Shown here: in pieces, positions 26,112-35,353 of the stretch | Position numbering within the stretch: position 1 is the stretch's first letter | How the letters are laid out: each line of letters begins with the position of its first letter | From: Mycobacterium sp. 236(2023) | GTDB lineage: Bacteria > Actinomycetota > Actinomycetes > Mycobacteriales > Mycobacteriaceae | Assembly (NCBI RefSeq): GCF_029623955.1 | Contig: NZ_JARSBP010000013.1 | Location: 1-64,000, forward strand | Direction of reading: 5' to 3' | Length of the DNA: 64,000 bases | Position numbers and translations under genes: made by a program | Notes under the pieces: model-generated | Database searches by the model: none | Seen by the model: the letters and a program-made list of their open reading frames with translations, nothing else | What the model was told of the DNA's origin: nothing

Positions 26112-27332
26112 TCACGCGATCGCGCCACTCTCCTTGAGCGCTAAGATCCGGTCCCAGTCGCCGCCCAGTTCAAGAATGAGTTCCTCGGTGTGGGAAGCAA
26201 ATTCGGGCATCGGGTTCAGCGACAACGGCGTCTCGTCATAGAGCACCGGGCTCGCCACCAGATCGAAGGTCTGCCCGCCCTGTTCCACCGCGACGACATT
26301 GCCGTTGGCGCGGACCTGCGGGTCGATCGCCACCTCGGCGGTATTCTGCACCGGCGCCCACTGCCCATCGAAGCCATCGAGGACTGTCCGCCAGTGCTCC
26401 AATGGGCGGGCGCCAAGAGTCACGCGCAGCACCTCGATCGCGGCAGGTGCGTTGGCGGCGAGCAAGGCGTGACTTGCAAATCGTTCGTCGGTGGCGAGTT
26501 CGGGCACGCCGATCCGACGACAGAACTCGGCGAAGTAGCGGAACCCCTGCAACATCGACACTCCGAGGAACCTGCCGTCCGATGTCCGGTAGAACCCGAC
26601 CAGCGGATTGTTCGGCGTGACGTTTGCCCCGCTCGGATTGGTCTGCCACGGGGTTCCGCTCGCCAGTGCCGCGTTGATCGCGACCCCTGACGCCCACACG
26701 CCCACGCCCAACAGCGAGATGTCCACCACCCGAGCCGTTCCGGTGCGCTCGCGTTCGAACAGCGCCGCCGCGATTCCACCGGCGATGGTCATACCGCCGA
26801 TCGAATCGCCGTATGCCGGACCCGGCTGGGGCACCACACCGTCCAGATCGCACGGCGTCGACCCGAGTGCTCCGGCGGCGCGGCTCCAGAAACCGGTCAT
26901 GTCATAGCCACCTTTGCCCGCGTCCGGACCCAATGGCCCGTAGGCACTCCCGCGGGCATAGATGATGTCGGGGTTCTCCGCCCGCACATCGTCGACGTCG
27001 ATCCGCAGCTTCTTCCGCGCATCCGGCAGAAAGTTGGTCAGGAACACGTCGCTGGAGCGCGCGATTTCCATGAGTAGTTCATGCCCGTCGGGTGTCGACA
27101 TATCCAGGGCCACCGACCGTTTGCCGCGATTTGCATGCTCCATCACCGGGTTTCGGTCGCCCTCGACGGTGATGTGCCCGAGTTGCCGCAGACCGCGCTG
27201 CGAGTCACCCGTCTGGGGGTGCTCAATCTTGATGACGTCTGCCCCCCAGTCCGCCATAACCGCGCCTGCTGCAGGCACAAAGGTCCACTGGGCCACTTCG
27301 AGGACACGCACTCCGGACATCGGTCCGCTCAT
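26112..27332 (-). CDS. Family III CoA-transferase (CaiB/BaiF)
   Basis: 406 residues, single domain of usual length. Opening GVRVLEVAQWTFVPAAGAVMA, ADVIKIEHP, NRGKRSVALDM and the catalytic Asp in PAYGDSIGGMT are all present. Expected to exchange CoA between an acyl-CoA donor and a carboxylic-acid intermediate in the cytosol. GGAG lies 10 bases upstream. Its TGA and the convergent thiolase-like TGA form one perfect palindrome, GCGTGATCACGC, with no spacer between the genes. Divergent from two more CoA-transferases. Confidence 0.92.
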   Translation of the reverse strand: MSGPMSGVRVLEVAQWTFVPAAGAVMADWGADVIKIEHPQTGDSQRGLRQLGHITVEGDRNPVMEHANRGKRSVALDMSTPDGHELLMEIARSSDVFLTNFLPDARKKLRIDVDDVRAENPDIIYARGSAYGPLGPDAGKGGYDMTGFWSRAAGALGSTPCDLDGVVPQPGPAYGDSIGGMTIAGGIAAALFERERTGTARVVDISLLGVGVWASGVAINAALASGTPWQTNPSGANVTPNNPLVGFYRTSDGRFLGVSMLQGFRYFAEFCRRIGVPELATDERFASHALLAANAPAAIEVLRVTLGARPLEHWRTVLDGFDGQWAPVQNTAEVAIDPQVRANGNVVAVEQGGQTFDLVASPVLYDETPLSLNPMPEFASHTEELILELGGDWDRILALKESGAIA

Positions 27333-27412
27333 CGATCATCCACTCCGTTCGCTCCACACGTCCCTGGGGTCAGACCGCGCCACACGGGACCGCCATCATA
27401 ACTGTACAAAAG

Positions 27413-27433
27413 AACACAAAGTGTTTATTTGCG
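27413..27433. promoter_or_regulatory. Operator-like palindrome AACAC-AAA-GTGTT
   Basis: Perfect 5-bp arms with a 3-base spacer (27413-27425), extended by TATTTG as in the other copies. It lies 10 bases before the ATG of the next CoA-transferase and 80 bases from the divergent one. The TATTTG extension could serve as -10 for a nearly leaderless transcript. Confidence 0.6.
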
Positions 27434-27435
27434 AT

Positions 27436-28671
27436 ATGGTAGCGGCCGTGGCAAGTGCGTTGTCACACCTTCGGGTGTGCGATCTCAGTGGACAATTGGC
27501 GGGCGCAGGCGCGACCAAGATACTCGCCGCGTTCGGCGCCCAGGTCATCCGCGTCGAGGATCCGGCGACCCGCGGCATGTGGGACGCACTGCGCGGGGTG
27601 GGGCCGTACGTCGACGACCGCCGCGGGGTGGATCTGGGCGCCGGATTCAACAACCACAACGTCGGCAAACAGGGCGTCACGATCAACCTGCGCACCGACG
27701 AGGGCGCGCGGTTGCTCCGTGAACTCGTCGCCGTCAGCGATGTCGTGTGCGAGAACTTCGCCGCGGGCGTGATGGACAAACGCGGTTTCGGATACGAGGA
27801 CCTCAAGGCCATCAAGCCCGATATCGTCTATGTGTCGAACTGCGGATTCGGCCACACCGGACCGTATCGCGACTTCAAGACGTGGGGCCCCATCGTGCAG
27901 GCGGTCAGTGGACTGACGGCGACGTCTGGACTACCCAACACCGAGCCGGCGGGCTGGGGCTTCTCGTATATGGACCATGGGTCCGCGTTCTACATGACAG
28001 TGGCAATCCTGGCCGCACTGCACCATCGCGAACGCGCGGGCGAGGGTCAGCACGTCGACTTGGCCACGGTGCCCGCCGGAATTGCGATGCTACCGACCGA
28101 AATTCTGGAATGGACCGTAAATGGGCGCGCCACGGGGCCGGGCGGAAACCGCGCCGACTTCGGCGAGTGCGCGCCCCACGGCGTCTATCCGTGTCTCGGC
28201 GACGATCGGTGGATCGCGATGGCCTGCCGTGACGATCGAGAGGTCGCCCTGCTGGCGAAGGTGCTCGACGAGCCGGCGTTGACCGCCGACAGGTTCGCCA
28301 CCCTCGCGCAGCGACTAGCTGCGGCCGCTGAACTCGACGCGATCATCGGCGCCGCCACTTCGACGAGGGTGGCCGGTAGCCTCGCCGACGACCTCATCGA
28401 CATCGGTATCCCGGCGAGTGTGGTCAAGAGCCCACCGGAGAGAATCGACGGTGATCTGGATCTCGCACGAGATGGCTTGTTTCCCACAGTGTCTCACCCC
28501 GACATCGGCACAGTCCGGGTGGAAGGGATCCCCATGACGTTCTCGGCGACACCGTGGAGCATCGACAGGAGCGCGCCCAAACTTGGTCAGCACAACCGCG
28601 AGATCTTTGGAGGGCTCCTCGGCCACAGCGATCAGACCCTCGATGACTGGGCCGAAAGAGGTGTGATCTGA
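27436..28671 (+). CDS. Family III CoA-transferase (CaiB/BaiF)
   Basis: 411 residues. Shows LRVCDLSGQLAGAGATKILA, AQVIRVEDP, NVGKQGVTINL and catalytic Asp in FSYMDHGSAFY. No Shine-Dalgarno precedes the ATG; it is close behind the operator-like repeat, so leaderless translation is plausible, with a GTG four codons later as an alternative. First gene of a four-gene operon (two CoA-transferases, VOC protein, P450). Two adjacent CaiB-type genes may form a heteromer, as known for some family III enzymes. Confidence 0.9.
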   Translation: MVAAVASALSHLRVCDLSGQLAGAGATKILAAFGAQVIRVEDPATRGMWDALRGVGPYVDDRRGVDLGAGFNNHNVGKQGVTINLRTDEGARLLRELVAVSDVVCENFAAGVMDKRGFGYEDLKAIKPDIVYVSNCGFGHTGPYRDFKTWGPIVQAVSGLTATSGLPNTEPAGWGFSYMDHGSAFYMTVAILAALHHRERAGEGQHVDLATVPAGIAMLPTEILEWTVNGRATGPGGNRADFGECAPHGVYPCLGDDRWIAMACRDDREVALLAKVLDEPALTADRFATLAQRLAAAAELDAIIGAATSTRVAGSLADDLIDIGIPASVVKSPPERIDGDLDLARDGLFPTVSHPDIGTVRVEGIPMTFSATPWSIDRSAPKLGQHNREIFGGLLGHSDQTLDDWAERGVI

Positions 28672-29888
28672 GCGCGCTGGCTGATCTTCGTGTCATCGAG
28701 ATCAGCGATCAATACACCCCGATCGCGGGCCGCACGCTGGCTGAGCTCGGCGCCGAAGTGATCGTCGTCGAACCCCCCACCGGTTCGCCGCACCGGCGAC
28801 GTCCACCGTTCGTCGACGACGAACCCGGTGCCGACCGTAGCCTGCGCTGGTGGGGAGGTAACGCCGGAAAGCGCAGCGTTACAGTAGATCTCGATACGGA
28901 ATCCGGAACGGAATCGCTGAATCGCCTGATCGCGAGTGCCGACATCGTCTTCGCGGCAGGTGATCTGGTAGCGGGCGGAGCGCTCGCCTACCCCGATATC
29001 GCTGCCCGACAACCGCAATTGATCTGGGTGTCGATCACCCCGTTCGGCGTCGGCAGTGCGCGTGCCGAAGACCCGGTGACCGACCTGACCGTCCTGGCCG
29101 GTGGTGGGCCGATGTGGAACTGTGGGTACGACGACCACTCGATTCCTCCGATGCGCGGTTCCGGCGACCAGTCCGCGAACATCGGCGGCATGTACGGCGC
29201 CATCGGTGCCCTGATCGCGCTGTCGCACCGCGATCACACCGGCGTCGGTCAGTTCATAGACGTCAATGTCACGGCCGCCTGCAATGTGACGTGCGAGCAG
29301 ACCACCTACCACTGGCTGGTCAATCAAGCGGTGTGCGTTCGGCAGACCGGGCGGCACGCCTTCCCCACGCCCAGCGCCCCTGTGCAAGTCCGTTGCGCCG
29401 ACGGGTCCTACGCAACAACCGGCGTCCTGCCACGCAAGCCTGAGGATTTCGCGGGCCTCGTCAACTGGCTCAACGACCTTGCGCTGACGGAAGAGCTCCC
29501 TGAAACGTTCTTCCTGGAGCTGGCGGCGTCGCGTGACCGCCCGGTAGATCTTGCCGCCATAGGTGAGGACGACGAGACAACTGCGATTCTCGGCGCAGCG
29601 CGCGAAGCCATCAACTTGATCGCCTCACGGCTACCCGCCAAGCAGTTCTTCATCGAGAGCCAGCGACGAGGCTTCGCTGCAGGCGCAATTCTGCTACCAC
29701 ACGAGGCCTTTGACGACGAGCACACCGTCGCGCGCGGCATGCACGTGCCGGTGGAACATCCCGAACTCGATCGCACCGTCGTGTATCCAGGGGCGCCGTA
29801 TCTGTTCAGCGCCAGTCCGGTAGCGCCCACCACCCGGGCGCCACTGCTCGGCGATCACAACTCGATACTCGACGACATCGCACAATGA
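28668..29888 (+). CDS. Family III CoA-transferase (CaiB/BaiF), apparent CTG start
   Basis: 406 residues if begun at CTG. The family needs the opening ADLRVIEISDQYTPIAGRTLA and the following LGAEVIVVEPP, but the frame has no ATG, GTG or TTG between an in-frame stop at 28644 and a GTG at 28758, which would cut off the first domain strand. CTG at 28668 has AAGAGG six bases upstream and overlaps the preceding stop as CTGA, exactly like the ATGA/GTGA junctions of this region. Catalytic Asp in GSGDQSANIGGM. The alternative is a GTG start giving a truncated N-terminus, or a sequencing error. Confidence 0.85.
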   Translation: MSALADLRVIEISDQYTPIAGRTLAELGAEVIVVEPPTGSPHRRRPPFVDDEPGADRSLRWWGGNAGKRSVTVDLDTESGTESLNRLIASADIVFAAGDLVAGGALAYPDIAARQPQLIWVSITPFGVGSARAEDPVTDLTVLAGGGPMWNCGYDDHSIPPMRGSGDQSANIGGMYGAIGALIALSHRDHTGVGQFIDVNVTAACNVTCEQTTYHWLVNQAVCVRQTGRHAFPTPSAPVQVRCADGSYATTGVLPRKPEDFAGLVNWLNDLALTEELPETFFLELAASRDRPVDLAAIGEDDETTAILGAAREAINLIASRLPAKQFFIESQRRGFAAGAILLPHEAFDDEHTVARGMHVPVEHPELDRTVVYPGAPYLFSASPVAPTTRAPLLGDHNSILDDIAQ

Positions 29889-30340
29889 CCGCAGGATTGC
29901 GCCTCACCCACGTGGGCCTGTGCGTACGCGATATCGATGTCGCGACCACTTTCTACTGTGCAGCACTCGGTTTCGAGAGAGTCGGTGGTATGCACGTCGA
30001 TGACAACGCATCGGCTCGTCTGCTCGACGTCGACGGCCTCGTGCTGGAGCTCGTGTATCTGCAGCGCGACGGCTTTCGTCTGGAACTGCTCGGATACACC
30101 GCGCCCGGCACGACCGGTGACACCGAACCTCGTGCAATGAACCAACTCGGTTTCACGCACCTGTCGTTCCGGGTGGACGACCCCGACGCGCTCACCGAGG
30201 CCGTCATACGGTACGGCGGACGCCTGCTCGCCCATCGTTCCGTCGCCTTCGAGGGTGGCAACCGGGGTCTGATGTTGACCGATCCGGACGGCAATCTTTT
30301 GGAACTCATCGAACGCGTCCAACGAATGACAGGCGACTGA
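29885..30340 (+). CDS. VOC/glyoxalase-family protein
   Basis: 151 residues forming one vicinal-oxygen-chelate unit. Four potential metal ligands are in the expected places: His in LRLTHVGL, Glu in LVLELVYL, His in FTHLSFRV and Glu in NLLELIER. Active metal binding is therefore likely; the family covers epimerases (methylmalonyl-CoA type), lyases and extradiol dioxygenases. In a CoA-thioester pathway an epimerase role is attractive. Overlaps the CoA-transferase by ATGA and is followed three bases later by a P450. Confidence 0.88.
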   Translation: MTAGLRLTHVGLCVRDIDVATTFYCAALGFERVGGMHVDDNASARLLDVDGLVLELVYLQRDGFRLELLGYTAPGTTGDTEPRAMNQLGFTHLSFRVDDPDALTEAVIRYGGRLLAHRSVAFEGGNRGLMLTDPDGNLLELIERVQRMTGD

Positions 30341-30343
30341 TCC

Positions 30344-31540
30344 ATGGTGTCCTCAACCGACGAATTGATGTACTCACCCTTCTCGAAGGCGATCTTCGAC
30401 GATCCCTATCCGGTGTACCGCCGATTGCGTTCAGAGGCACCGGTGTACCGGGATCCCGAGGACCGATGGTGGGTCCTGTCCCGTTTCGACGATGTCGCCA
30501 CCGCGCTGCGCGATTGGGAGACCTACTCGTCCAAACTCGGCCCTGCGCCGGAGAATCCGGATGACGACGGCCGCAAGTATTCGGTGATCTCGATGGACCC
30601 ACCCCGACACGACCGTATCCGCGGGGTTCTAAAGGGATTTTTTACGCCACGCGCCGTTGCGGCACTGGAGAACTCGCTGCAGTCGGTGGTGAACCACCAC
30701 TTGGATCGGTTGACACCGGGGAGCACCGTCGACGCTATGGAGGCGTTCGCCTTCTCGGTGCCCACGGACGTCATCGGCGACCTGCTCGGCGTCCCTCACG
30801 CGGACCGCGAGCAACTGCGAGTGTGGTGGGAGGAGTTCCTCACCCGCCATGAGGGCGAGGTCGTGATGCCGCGCAGCGCGATCGAGGCCAACCGCAAGAT
30901 CAGCTCCTACATCGGCGATCTCATCGAGGCCCGACGCACCGATCCTGGCGACGATCTGATCAGCATCGTGCTGCAGGCGACGTTCCACGATCCCGAGATC
31001 TCCGCGGATCGCGCGCTCACGCCGCACGAGGTGCTCATGTTCTGCAACCTGCTGTCGGCAGCCGGTTCCGAGACCACGCAGAAGCTGATTTCGAACGGCC
31101 TCGTAGCCATGCATGACCACCCCGATCAGTGGCGGCGCATCGTCGACGATCACAGTCTCGTTCCGGCCGCGGTGAACGAGGCTCTGCGCTACGACACCCC
31201 CAGTCATTGGGTGGCGCGCACTCTCATCAGGCCGGTGCAACTGCACGGTGTGACGATGGAGGCCGGCGATTGGGTACTGCTACTGCTGGGCAGCGCCAAC
31301 CGGGACGAGCGTCGCTACGACGACCCCGATCGCTTCATCCTTGAGAGACCGCGGGGCACCGACGTCTACTTCGGGTGGGGAATCCACATCTGTCTGGGCC
31401 AATGGCTGGCACGCCGTGAAGCGCAGATGGTTTTCGAATACGTGGCAAGGAAGTTCCCCGACTATGCGATCGGCGCGCACGAACGTGTGCTCACCGCTAC
31501 GGTGCGGGGGTACACCAGTGTGGAGATGACGCTTCGCTGA
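30344..31540 (+). CDS. Cytochrome P450
   Basis: 398 residues. I-helix AAGSETT, K-helix NEALRYDTPSHW, heme loop FGWGIHICLGQWLARRE. The Trp and Ile in the heme loop and the Gln after the Cys set it apart from the other five P450s of the window, which have FGxGxHxC-GA. Last gene of the operon that starts with two CoA-transferases. Requires ferredoxin and reductase from elsewhere or the ferredoxin at 38.6 kb. Confidence 0.94.
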   Translation: MVSSTDELMYSPFSKAIFDDPYPVYRRLRSEAPVYRDPEDRWWVLSRFDDVATALRDWETYSSKLGPAPENPDDDGRKYSVISMDPPRHDRIRGVLKGFFTPRAVAALENSLQSVVNHHLDRLTPGSTVDAMEAFAFSVPTDVIGDLLGVPHADREQLRVWWEEFLTRHEGEVVMPRSAIEANRKISSYIGDLIEARRTDPGDDLISIVLQATFHDPEISADRALTPHEVLMFCNLLSAAGSETTQKLISNGLVAMHDHPDQWRRIVDDHSLVPAAVNEALRYDTPSHWVARTLIRPVQLHGVTMEAGDWVLLLLGSANRDERRYDDPDRFILERPRGTDVYFGWGIHICLGQWLARREAQMVFEYVARKFPDYAIGAHERVLTATVRGYTSVEMTLR

Positions 31541-31569
31541 CATGCCGCTTCGCACGAGGATGACTGTGC

Positions 31570-32013
31570 TCACGCCACCTCGAAAACGTCGTACTCCACC
31601 GCGCTAGCCCCAGCACTTCCCTTGGCGACGCCCAGAACGCGAGTCAGCCACGCGTAGCGGTCATCACCGGTCTCGAAGTACATCGACGAATAGACGACTC
31701 CGGTACGTGCATCCATCCTCCCGGTGTAGTTGACGAGAATGATGGCGCCGTCATCGGTTTGGATCGTCAGACGGGCGTCGACAAGGACGCGCCCGCTCGG
31801 CTCGACGAACGCCCAATCGGCCGCAGCAACGCCCTTCAGCGATGCGCGCAGACGCTCACCCTCGAATCGAGCGCTGGTGATCTCGCCGACAATGCGGTTG
31901 CCCGTGGGACCGGAGGATACCGAGATGGGCTCGCCGATCTCGTAGACCACCCGACACAGCGGCCTCAACTCGGCGGAAAATTCAGGCACAGCCGACGAAT
32001 TCGATGACGGCAC
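31570..32013 (-). CDS. DUF3237 family protein
   Basis: 147 residues from a GTG; a second GTG eight codons later is equally possible because neither has a good ribosome-binding site. Recognisable DUF3237 pattern: LCRVVYEIGEPI, GNRIVGEITSARFEGERL, DARLTIQTDDGAIILVNYTGR and the C-terminal aromatic YAWL. This is a beta-barrel family of unknown reaction, frequent in actinobacterial lipid and terpenoid clusters. Overlaps the end of the VOC gene upstream by about 32 bases, so the pair is co-transcribed. Confidence 0.83.
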   Translation of the reverse strand: MPSSNSSAVPEFSAELRPLCRVVYEIGEPISVSSGPTGNRIVGEITSARFEGERLRASLKGVAAADWAFVEPSGRVLVDARLTIQTDDGAIILVNYTGRMDARTGVVYSSMYFETGDDRYAWLTRVLGVAKGSAGASAVEYDVFEVA

Positions 32014-32875
32014 CGTGACAGGTCTTCGGATCGGCGGTCAGTCGCTGACCGTCTCGCTCGGCGATCCCGACCCCGTGTTCCACAAGATGCGACTCCGCTG
32101 CGGCGAGGTCGGCCGTCTCGAAGACGCACGCGTGCATGATTTCGCCATTCGCCGCGAGGTCCCGCGCAGCAACGGTGTCCTCAGAGTGCGGCGCGATCAG
32201 CTCCACCAGCGTGTTCGTCCCGAACGTGAGCAGGCGGCGGTGCGCGGCGGTGGACCGCTCGTCCCGCACCACATGTGCACCGAGCGCCGCGTACACCTCC
32301 GTCGCGCGCTCCAGCTCGTGGACCACCACGCCCAACCGCCATCCGGTCAGGGCGAGCGGATGGGCCCGCCACGGCCCATTCGACCAGCCGGGAAGGAATC
32401 TCGGATCTTCCCACTTACCCGGCACTCCCAGTGGTCCGGGCTTGGATTCGACGAACGGCATGAATTCAAGCTGGCCCGCTGTGTCCTTGGGGTGCGTAAA
32501 TACGGGGCTCATCGGCTTTGCCGCCAACGCGTCTCGGCCGGAGCCCGCGAGTCCGAAGCACCGGACCCCGGCCGCGGTCAGCGCGTCGTAGACGTCAGCG
32601 GGCGGGCTGTTCACAAAGTACGCGGCCGCGTGCAGGTGAGGCCCGAAGCGCTTGAGGAACCTACCCAACGGAAGATCGGCGCCCTCGGTGGTCGGTGCCA
32701 TGACGTCGACGGCTAGGTCGGCGATCGTCACCATCGACGCCCACCGCTTCTCCGGTTCGAGCCAGTCGTCGGTGAAAACATCGACCGCCCCGAAAACTTC
32801 GCGGTACCAATCCGTGACGATGCGATAGTCGTCGACAACGTGGTTGACATGCCACTGACGGCCGATCTGGATCAC
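31982..32875 (-). CDS. Two-unit VOC/glyoxalase-like protein
   Basis: 297 residues with two VOC halves: the first begins WHVNHVVDDYRIVTDWYREVFG, the second near residue 175 (GWRLGVVVHELERATEVYAALG). His in VNHVV and Glu in TAGQLEFMP, with later IMHACVF and AVIEFVG, are candidate metal ligands. Resembles bleomycin-resistance/dioxygenase superfamily proteins found in degradation clusters. The reaction is unknown. Divergent from a FadE operon across an operator-like palindrome. Confidence 0.82.
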   Translation of the reverse strand: MIQIGRQWHVNHVVDDYRIVTDWYREVFGAVDVFTDDWLEPEKRWASMVTIADLAVDVMAPTTEGADLPLGRFLKRFGPHLHAAAYFVNSPPADVYDALTAAGVRCFGLAGSGRDALAAKPMSPVFTHPKDTAGQLEFMPFVESKPGPLGVPGKWEDPRFLPGWSNGPWRAHPLALTGWRLGVVVHELERATEVYAALGAHVVRDERSTAAHRRLLTFGTNTLVELIAPHSEDTVAARDLAANGEIMHACVFETADLAAAESHLVEHGVGIAERDGQRLTADPKTCHGAVIEFVGCA

Positions 32876-32908
32876 GACTCTCCCATCACACTATGCTCGA
32901 CACACTAT

Positions 32909-32929
32909 GACAGATACTGTCTAGTTGTT
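32909..32929. promoter_or_regulatory. Operator-like palindrome GACAG-ATA-CTGTC
   Basis: Perfect 5-bp arms and 3-base spacer (32909-32921) between divergent VOC and FadE genes, continuing as CTGTCTAGTTGTT, which matches 12 of 13 positions of CTGTTYANTTGTT. TACTGT inside it could be the -10 box for the FadE operon. Confidence 0.62.
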
Positions 32930-32978
32930 GTGATACCCGGCCGCGGGCCGGTTGTCGGCCTGACGGGAGGGACGGGGA

Positions 32979-34124
32979 GTGTCCACAGCTGTGGCCAGCG
33001 ACGCCGAGGTCGAGTTGTTCGTGTCCACCACGAGAGCTTTCCTCGATCGCGAGGCGCCCTTGACGCGAGTCCGCGAGTTGCACGAGCTCGGCATCCCGTT
33101 CGAACGCGATTGGTGGCGGCGAGGAGCCGCACTCGGCTGGGCCGCTCTGCTCGTACCCGAGCAACTCGGCGGCGGGTCCGTGTCCGGCGACGGAGTGTCC
33201 GAGTTGGCGATGATCGCCGAGCTCTTCGGCCGGAGTGCTGCTCCGGGCCCGCTACTTCCGGTCAGCGCAGTCGCCGCGGCGTTGGCCGAGTCGAGCATCG
33301 CCGCTGCGCACGCCGACACTCTCGATGCGCTGGTGGACGGCACCCGCGTCGCAGCGTGGGCCGTCGACGAACCAGGAGCTCGATTCGGAGACGCCCCGAC
33401 CACCCGGGCCACGACGACGCGGGAAGGGTTTCGGATCGACGGGATCAAAGACCGCGTGGAGGCGGGTAACACCGCCGATGTGTTCCTGGTGATGGCGCGT
33501 GCGGACGACGGTTTTCGGCAGTTTCTGGTGCCGTCGGATTCGCCGGGCGTCTCGGTTCGTCCGCTGGCGGGAGTCGACCTTGTTCGCGACTACGCCGCGG
33601 TCGAGTTCGACGGCGTCGAGGTCAACTCTCACGCTGCTGTCGGAACCTCCTCTGAGACAGCGGAACTGGTGGCCCGTCAGACATTGATCGTGCAGCTGCT
33701 GCAGTGCGCGGAGATGGTCGGCGCCCTGGACACCGTCTTCAATATGACTGTCGCGTGGGCTGTGGATCGGCATAGCTTCGGTCGGCCGCTGGCGTCGTAC
33801 CAGGCGCTCAAGCATCGCTTCGCCGACATGAAGACACAATTCGAGGCGTGCCGCGCCATAGTGGCGCAGGCGACAGGCGATGTAGCGGCACGAGCGGACG
33901 CTGCCGCACTGTCGGTCAGTGCGGCAAAGGCTTACGTCGGCGAGTACTCGGTCAAAATCATTCAGGACTGCGTCCAACTGCACGGTGGCATCGGCGTGAC
34001 GTGGGAGCACGACTTACATGTGTTCCTACGGCGTGTCGAAGTCGATCGCGCCCTGTTCGGTAGCACTGAGGAGCACTGGGAACGACTGTTCGCGCTTGTA
34101 CAGGCTCGGGAGGAATGTCAATGA
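32979..34124 (+). CDS. Acyl-CoA dehydrogenase-like partner subunit (FadE)
   Basis: 381 residues from a GTG preceded by GGGAGGGACGGGGA. ACAD C-terminal features: AVDRHSFGRPLASYQALKH and GGIGVTWEHDLHVFLRR; the FAD motif of catalytic subunits (EPxxGSD) is absent from the N-terminal half. Same architecture as the 18.6 kb and 38.8 kb partner subunits. It is followed by a catalytic-type FadE overlapping by ATGA, so a heteromeric dehydrogenase is expected. Head of a five-gene operon ending in two hot-dog hydratase genes. Confidence 0.88.
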   Translation: MSTAVASDAEVELFVSTTRAFLDREAPLTRVRELHELGIPFERDWWRRGAALGWAALLVPEQLGGGSVSGDGVSELAMIAELFGRSAAPGPLLPVSAVAAALAESSIAAAHADTLDALVDGTRVAAWAVDEPGARFGDAPTTRATTTREGFRIDGIKDRVEAGNTADVFLVMARADDGFRQFLVPSDSPGVSVRPLAGVDLVRDYAAVEFDGVEVNSHAAVGTSSETAELVARQTLIVQLLQCAEMVGALDTVFNMTVAWAVDRHSFGRPLASYQALKHRFADMKTQFEACRAIVAQATGDVAARADAAALSVSAAKAYVGEYSVKIIQDCVQLHGGIGVTWEHDLHVFLRRVEVDRALFGSTEEHWERLFALVQAREECQ

Positions 34125-35353
34125 CCGAAACCGTCGCCGCCTTCCGCACCCGGGCCCAGTCGTGGCTTGCAGCCAACATGCCGATGCTCGGGACCGACAC
34201 ACCGTTCGCCGACCGCGCGGAGGAAGCCACGTGGAGACGCGCCAGGGAACTGCAACGCCGACTCTTTGACGGCGGTTTCGCGGGAATCTGCTACCCCAGC
34301 GAGTATGGCGGGTTGGGACTCGACTACGCGTATCAGGTCGCGTTCAACGAAGTCGCCGAGCCCTACGAAATGCCGCTTGTACTCAACATCCCGAGCTTGA
34401 CCATATGCGGCCCCACACTTCTGGACGCCGGAAGCGAAGACCAAAAGCGCACACACGTCGCCGCCGCCCTTCGCGGTGACGAGGTGTTGTGCCAACTGCT
34501 GTCCGAACCCAGCGGTGGGTCTGATCTCGCCGGCGTCATCACCCGCGCCGAACGCCGTGCCGACACGTGGGTGCTCAACGGCGCCAAAACGTGGAGCAGC
34601 AGCGCCTTCGCAGCAGACTTCGGGCTCTGCCTGGCCCGCACGGACTGGAGCGTGCCGAAGCACGAGGGCCTGACGATGTTCCTGGTGCCGCTGGACGCCC
34701 CTGGCCTGGCGCTGCGCAGGATTCGGCAGGTGAATCGCTCCGCGGAATTCTGCGAGGAGTTCCTCGACGACGTCGAACTAGGCGACGAGCACGTCGTCGG
34801 TGAGGTCGGAGGTGGGTGGGCCGTGGCATCGCGACAGCTTTTCCACGAACGCCGTGCGGTGGCCAAGGGTTCGGAGTACGCCAACTGCGGAGCCGCTGAA
34901 TCCGGCCGTAGTGGGCCGATCGACCTCGTCAAACTGGTCACAACCACCGGACAATCGGGTGACCGATGGGCCCGCCGACTCGCCGGACGCGCCTTGACAC
35001 ACCGCATGGTCGAGAAGGCGTTGGGCGAGCACGTATTCCACGGCGTTTCGAGCGGACGTATGCCGCCTGCCTCCGGGTCCATGACGAGGCTCTACTATGC
35101 CGAGTGCGAGAATCTGGTGCTCGATACCGCCGTCGCGTTGCTCGGGTCCGCAAGCGTTGTCGGCGAAGATGATTCGCCGTTCATCTCGATCGGTGAGAGG
35201 TTCCTTTCTCGTCAAGCTGTCAATATCGGTGGAGGCACCACCGAAATCGCCAGGAACATCATCGCCGAACGGGTGCTGGAGTTCCCCCGCGAGCACGCCG
35301 CCGACCGCGGCGTCCCGTTCAAAGACGTTCGCCGCAAAAGGAGTGGCGCGTGA
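34121..35353 (+). CDS. Acyl-CoA dehydrogenase, FAD-binding type subunit (FadE)
   Basis: 410 residues from the ATG that overlaps the previous stop (ATGA) with GGGAGGA eight bases upstream; an ATG two codons earlier is also possible. FAD motif CQLLSEPSGGSDLAG, WVLNGAKTWSSSAFAADFG, and C-terminal IGGGTTEIARN, where the medium-chain base glutamate is Gly. Pairs with the preceding gene. With the downstream MaoC and aldehyde dehydrogenase genes this looks like one dehydrogenation-hydration module. Confidence 0.9.
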   Translation: MTETVAAFRTRAQSWLAANMPMLGTDTPFADRAEEATWRRARELQRRLFDGGFAGICYPSEYGGLGLDYAYQVAFNEVAEPYEMPLVLNIPSLTICGPTLLDAGSEDQKRTHVAAALRGDEVLCQLLSEPSGGSDLAGVITRAERRADTWVLNGAKTWSSSAFAADFGLCLARTDWSVPKHEGLTMFLVPLDAPGLALRRIRQVNRSAEFCEEFLDDVELGDEHVVGEVGGGWAVASRQLFHERRAVAKGSEYANCGAAESGRSGPIDLVKLVTTTGQSGDRWARRLAGRALTHRMVEKALGEHVFHGVSSGRMPPASGSMTRLYYAECENLVLDTAVALLGSASVVGEDDSPFISIGERFLSRQAVNIGGGTTEIARNIIAERVLEFPREHAADRGVPFKDVRRKRSGA

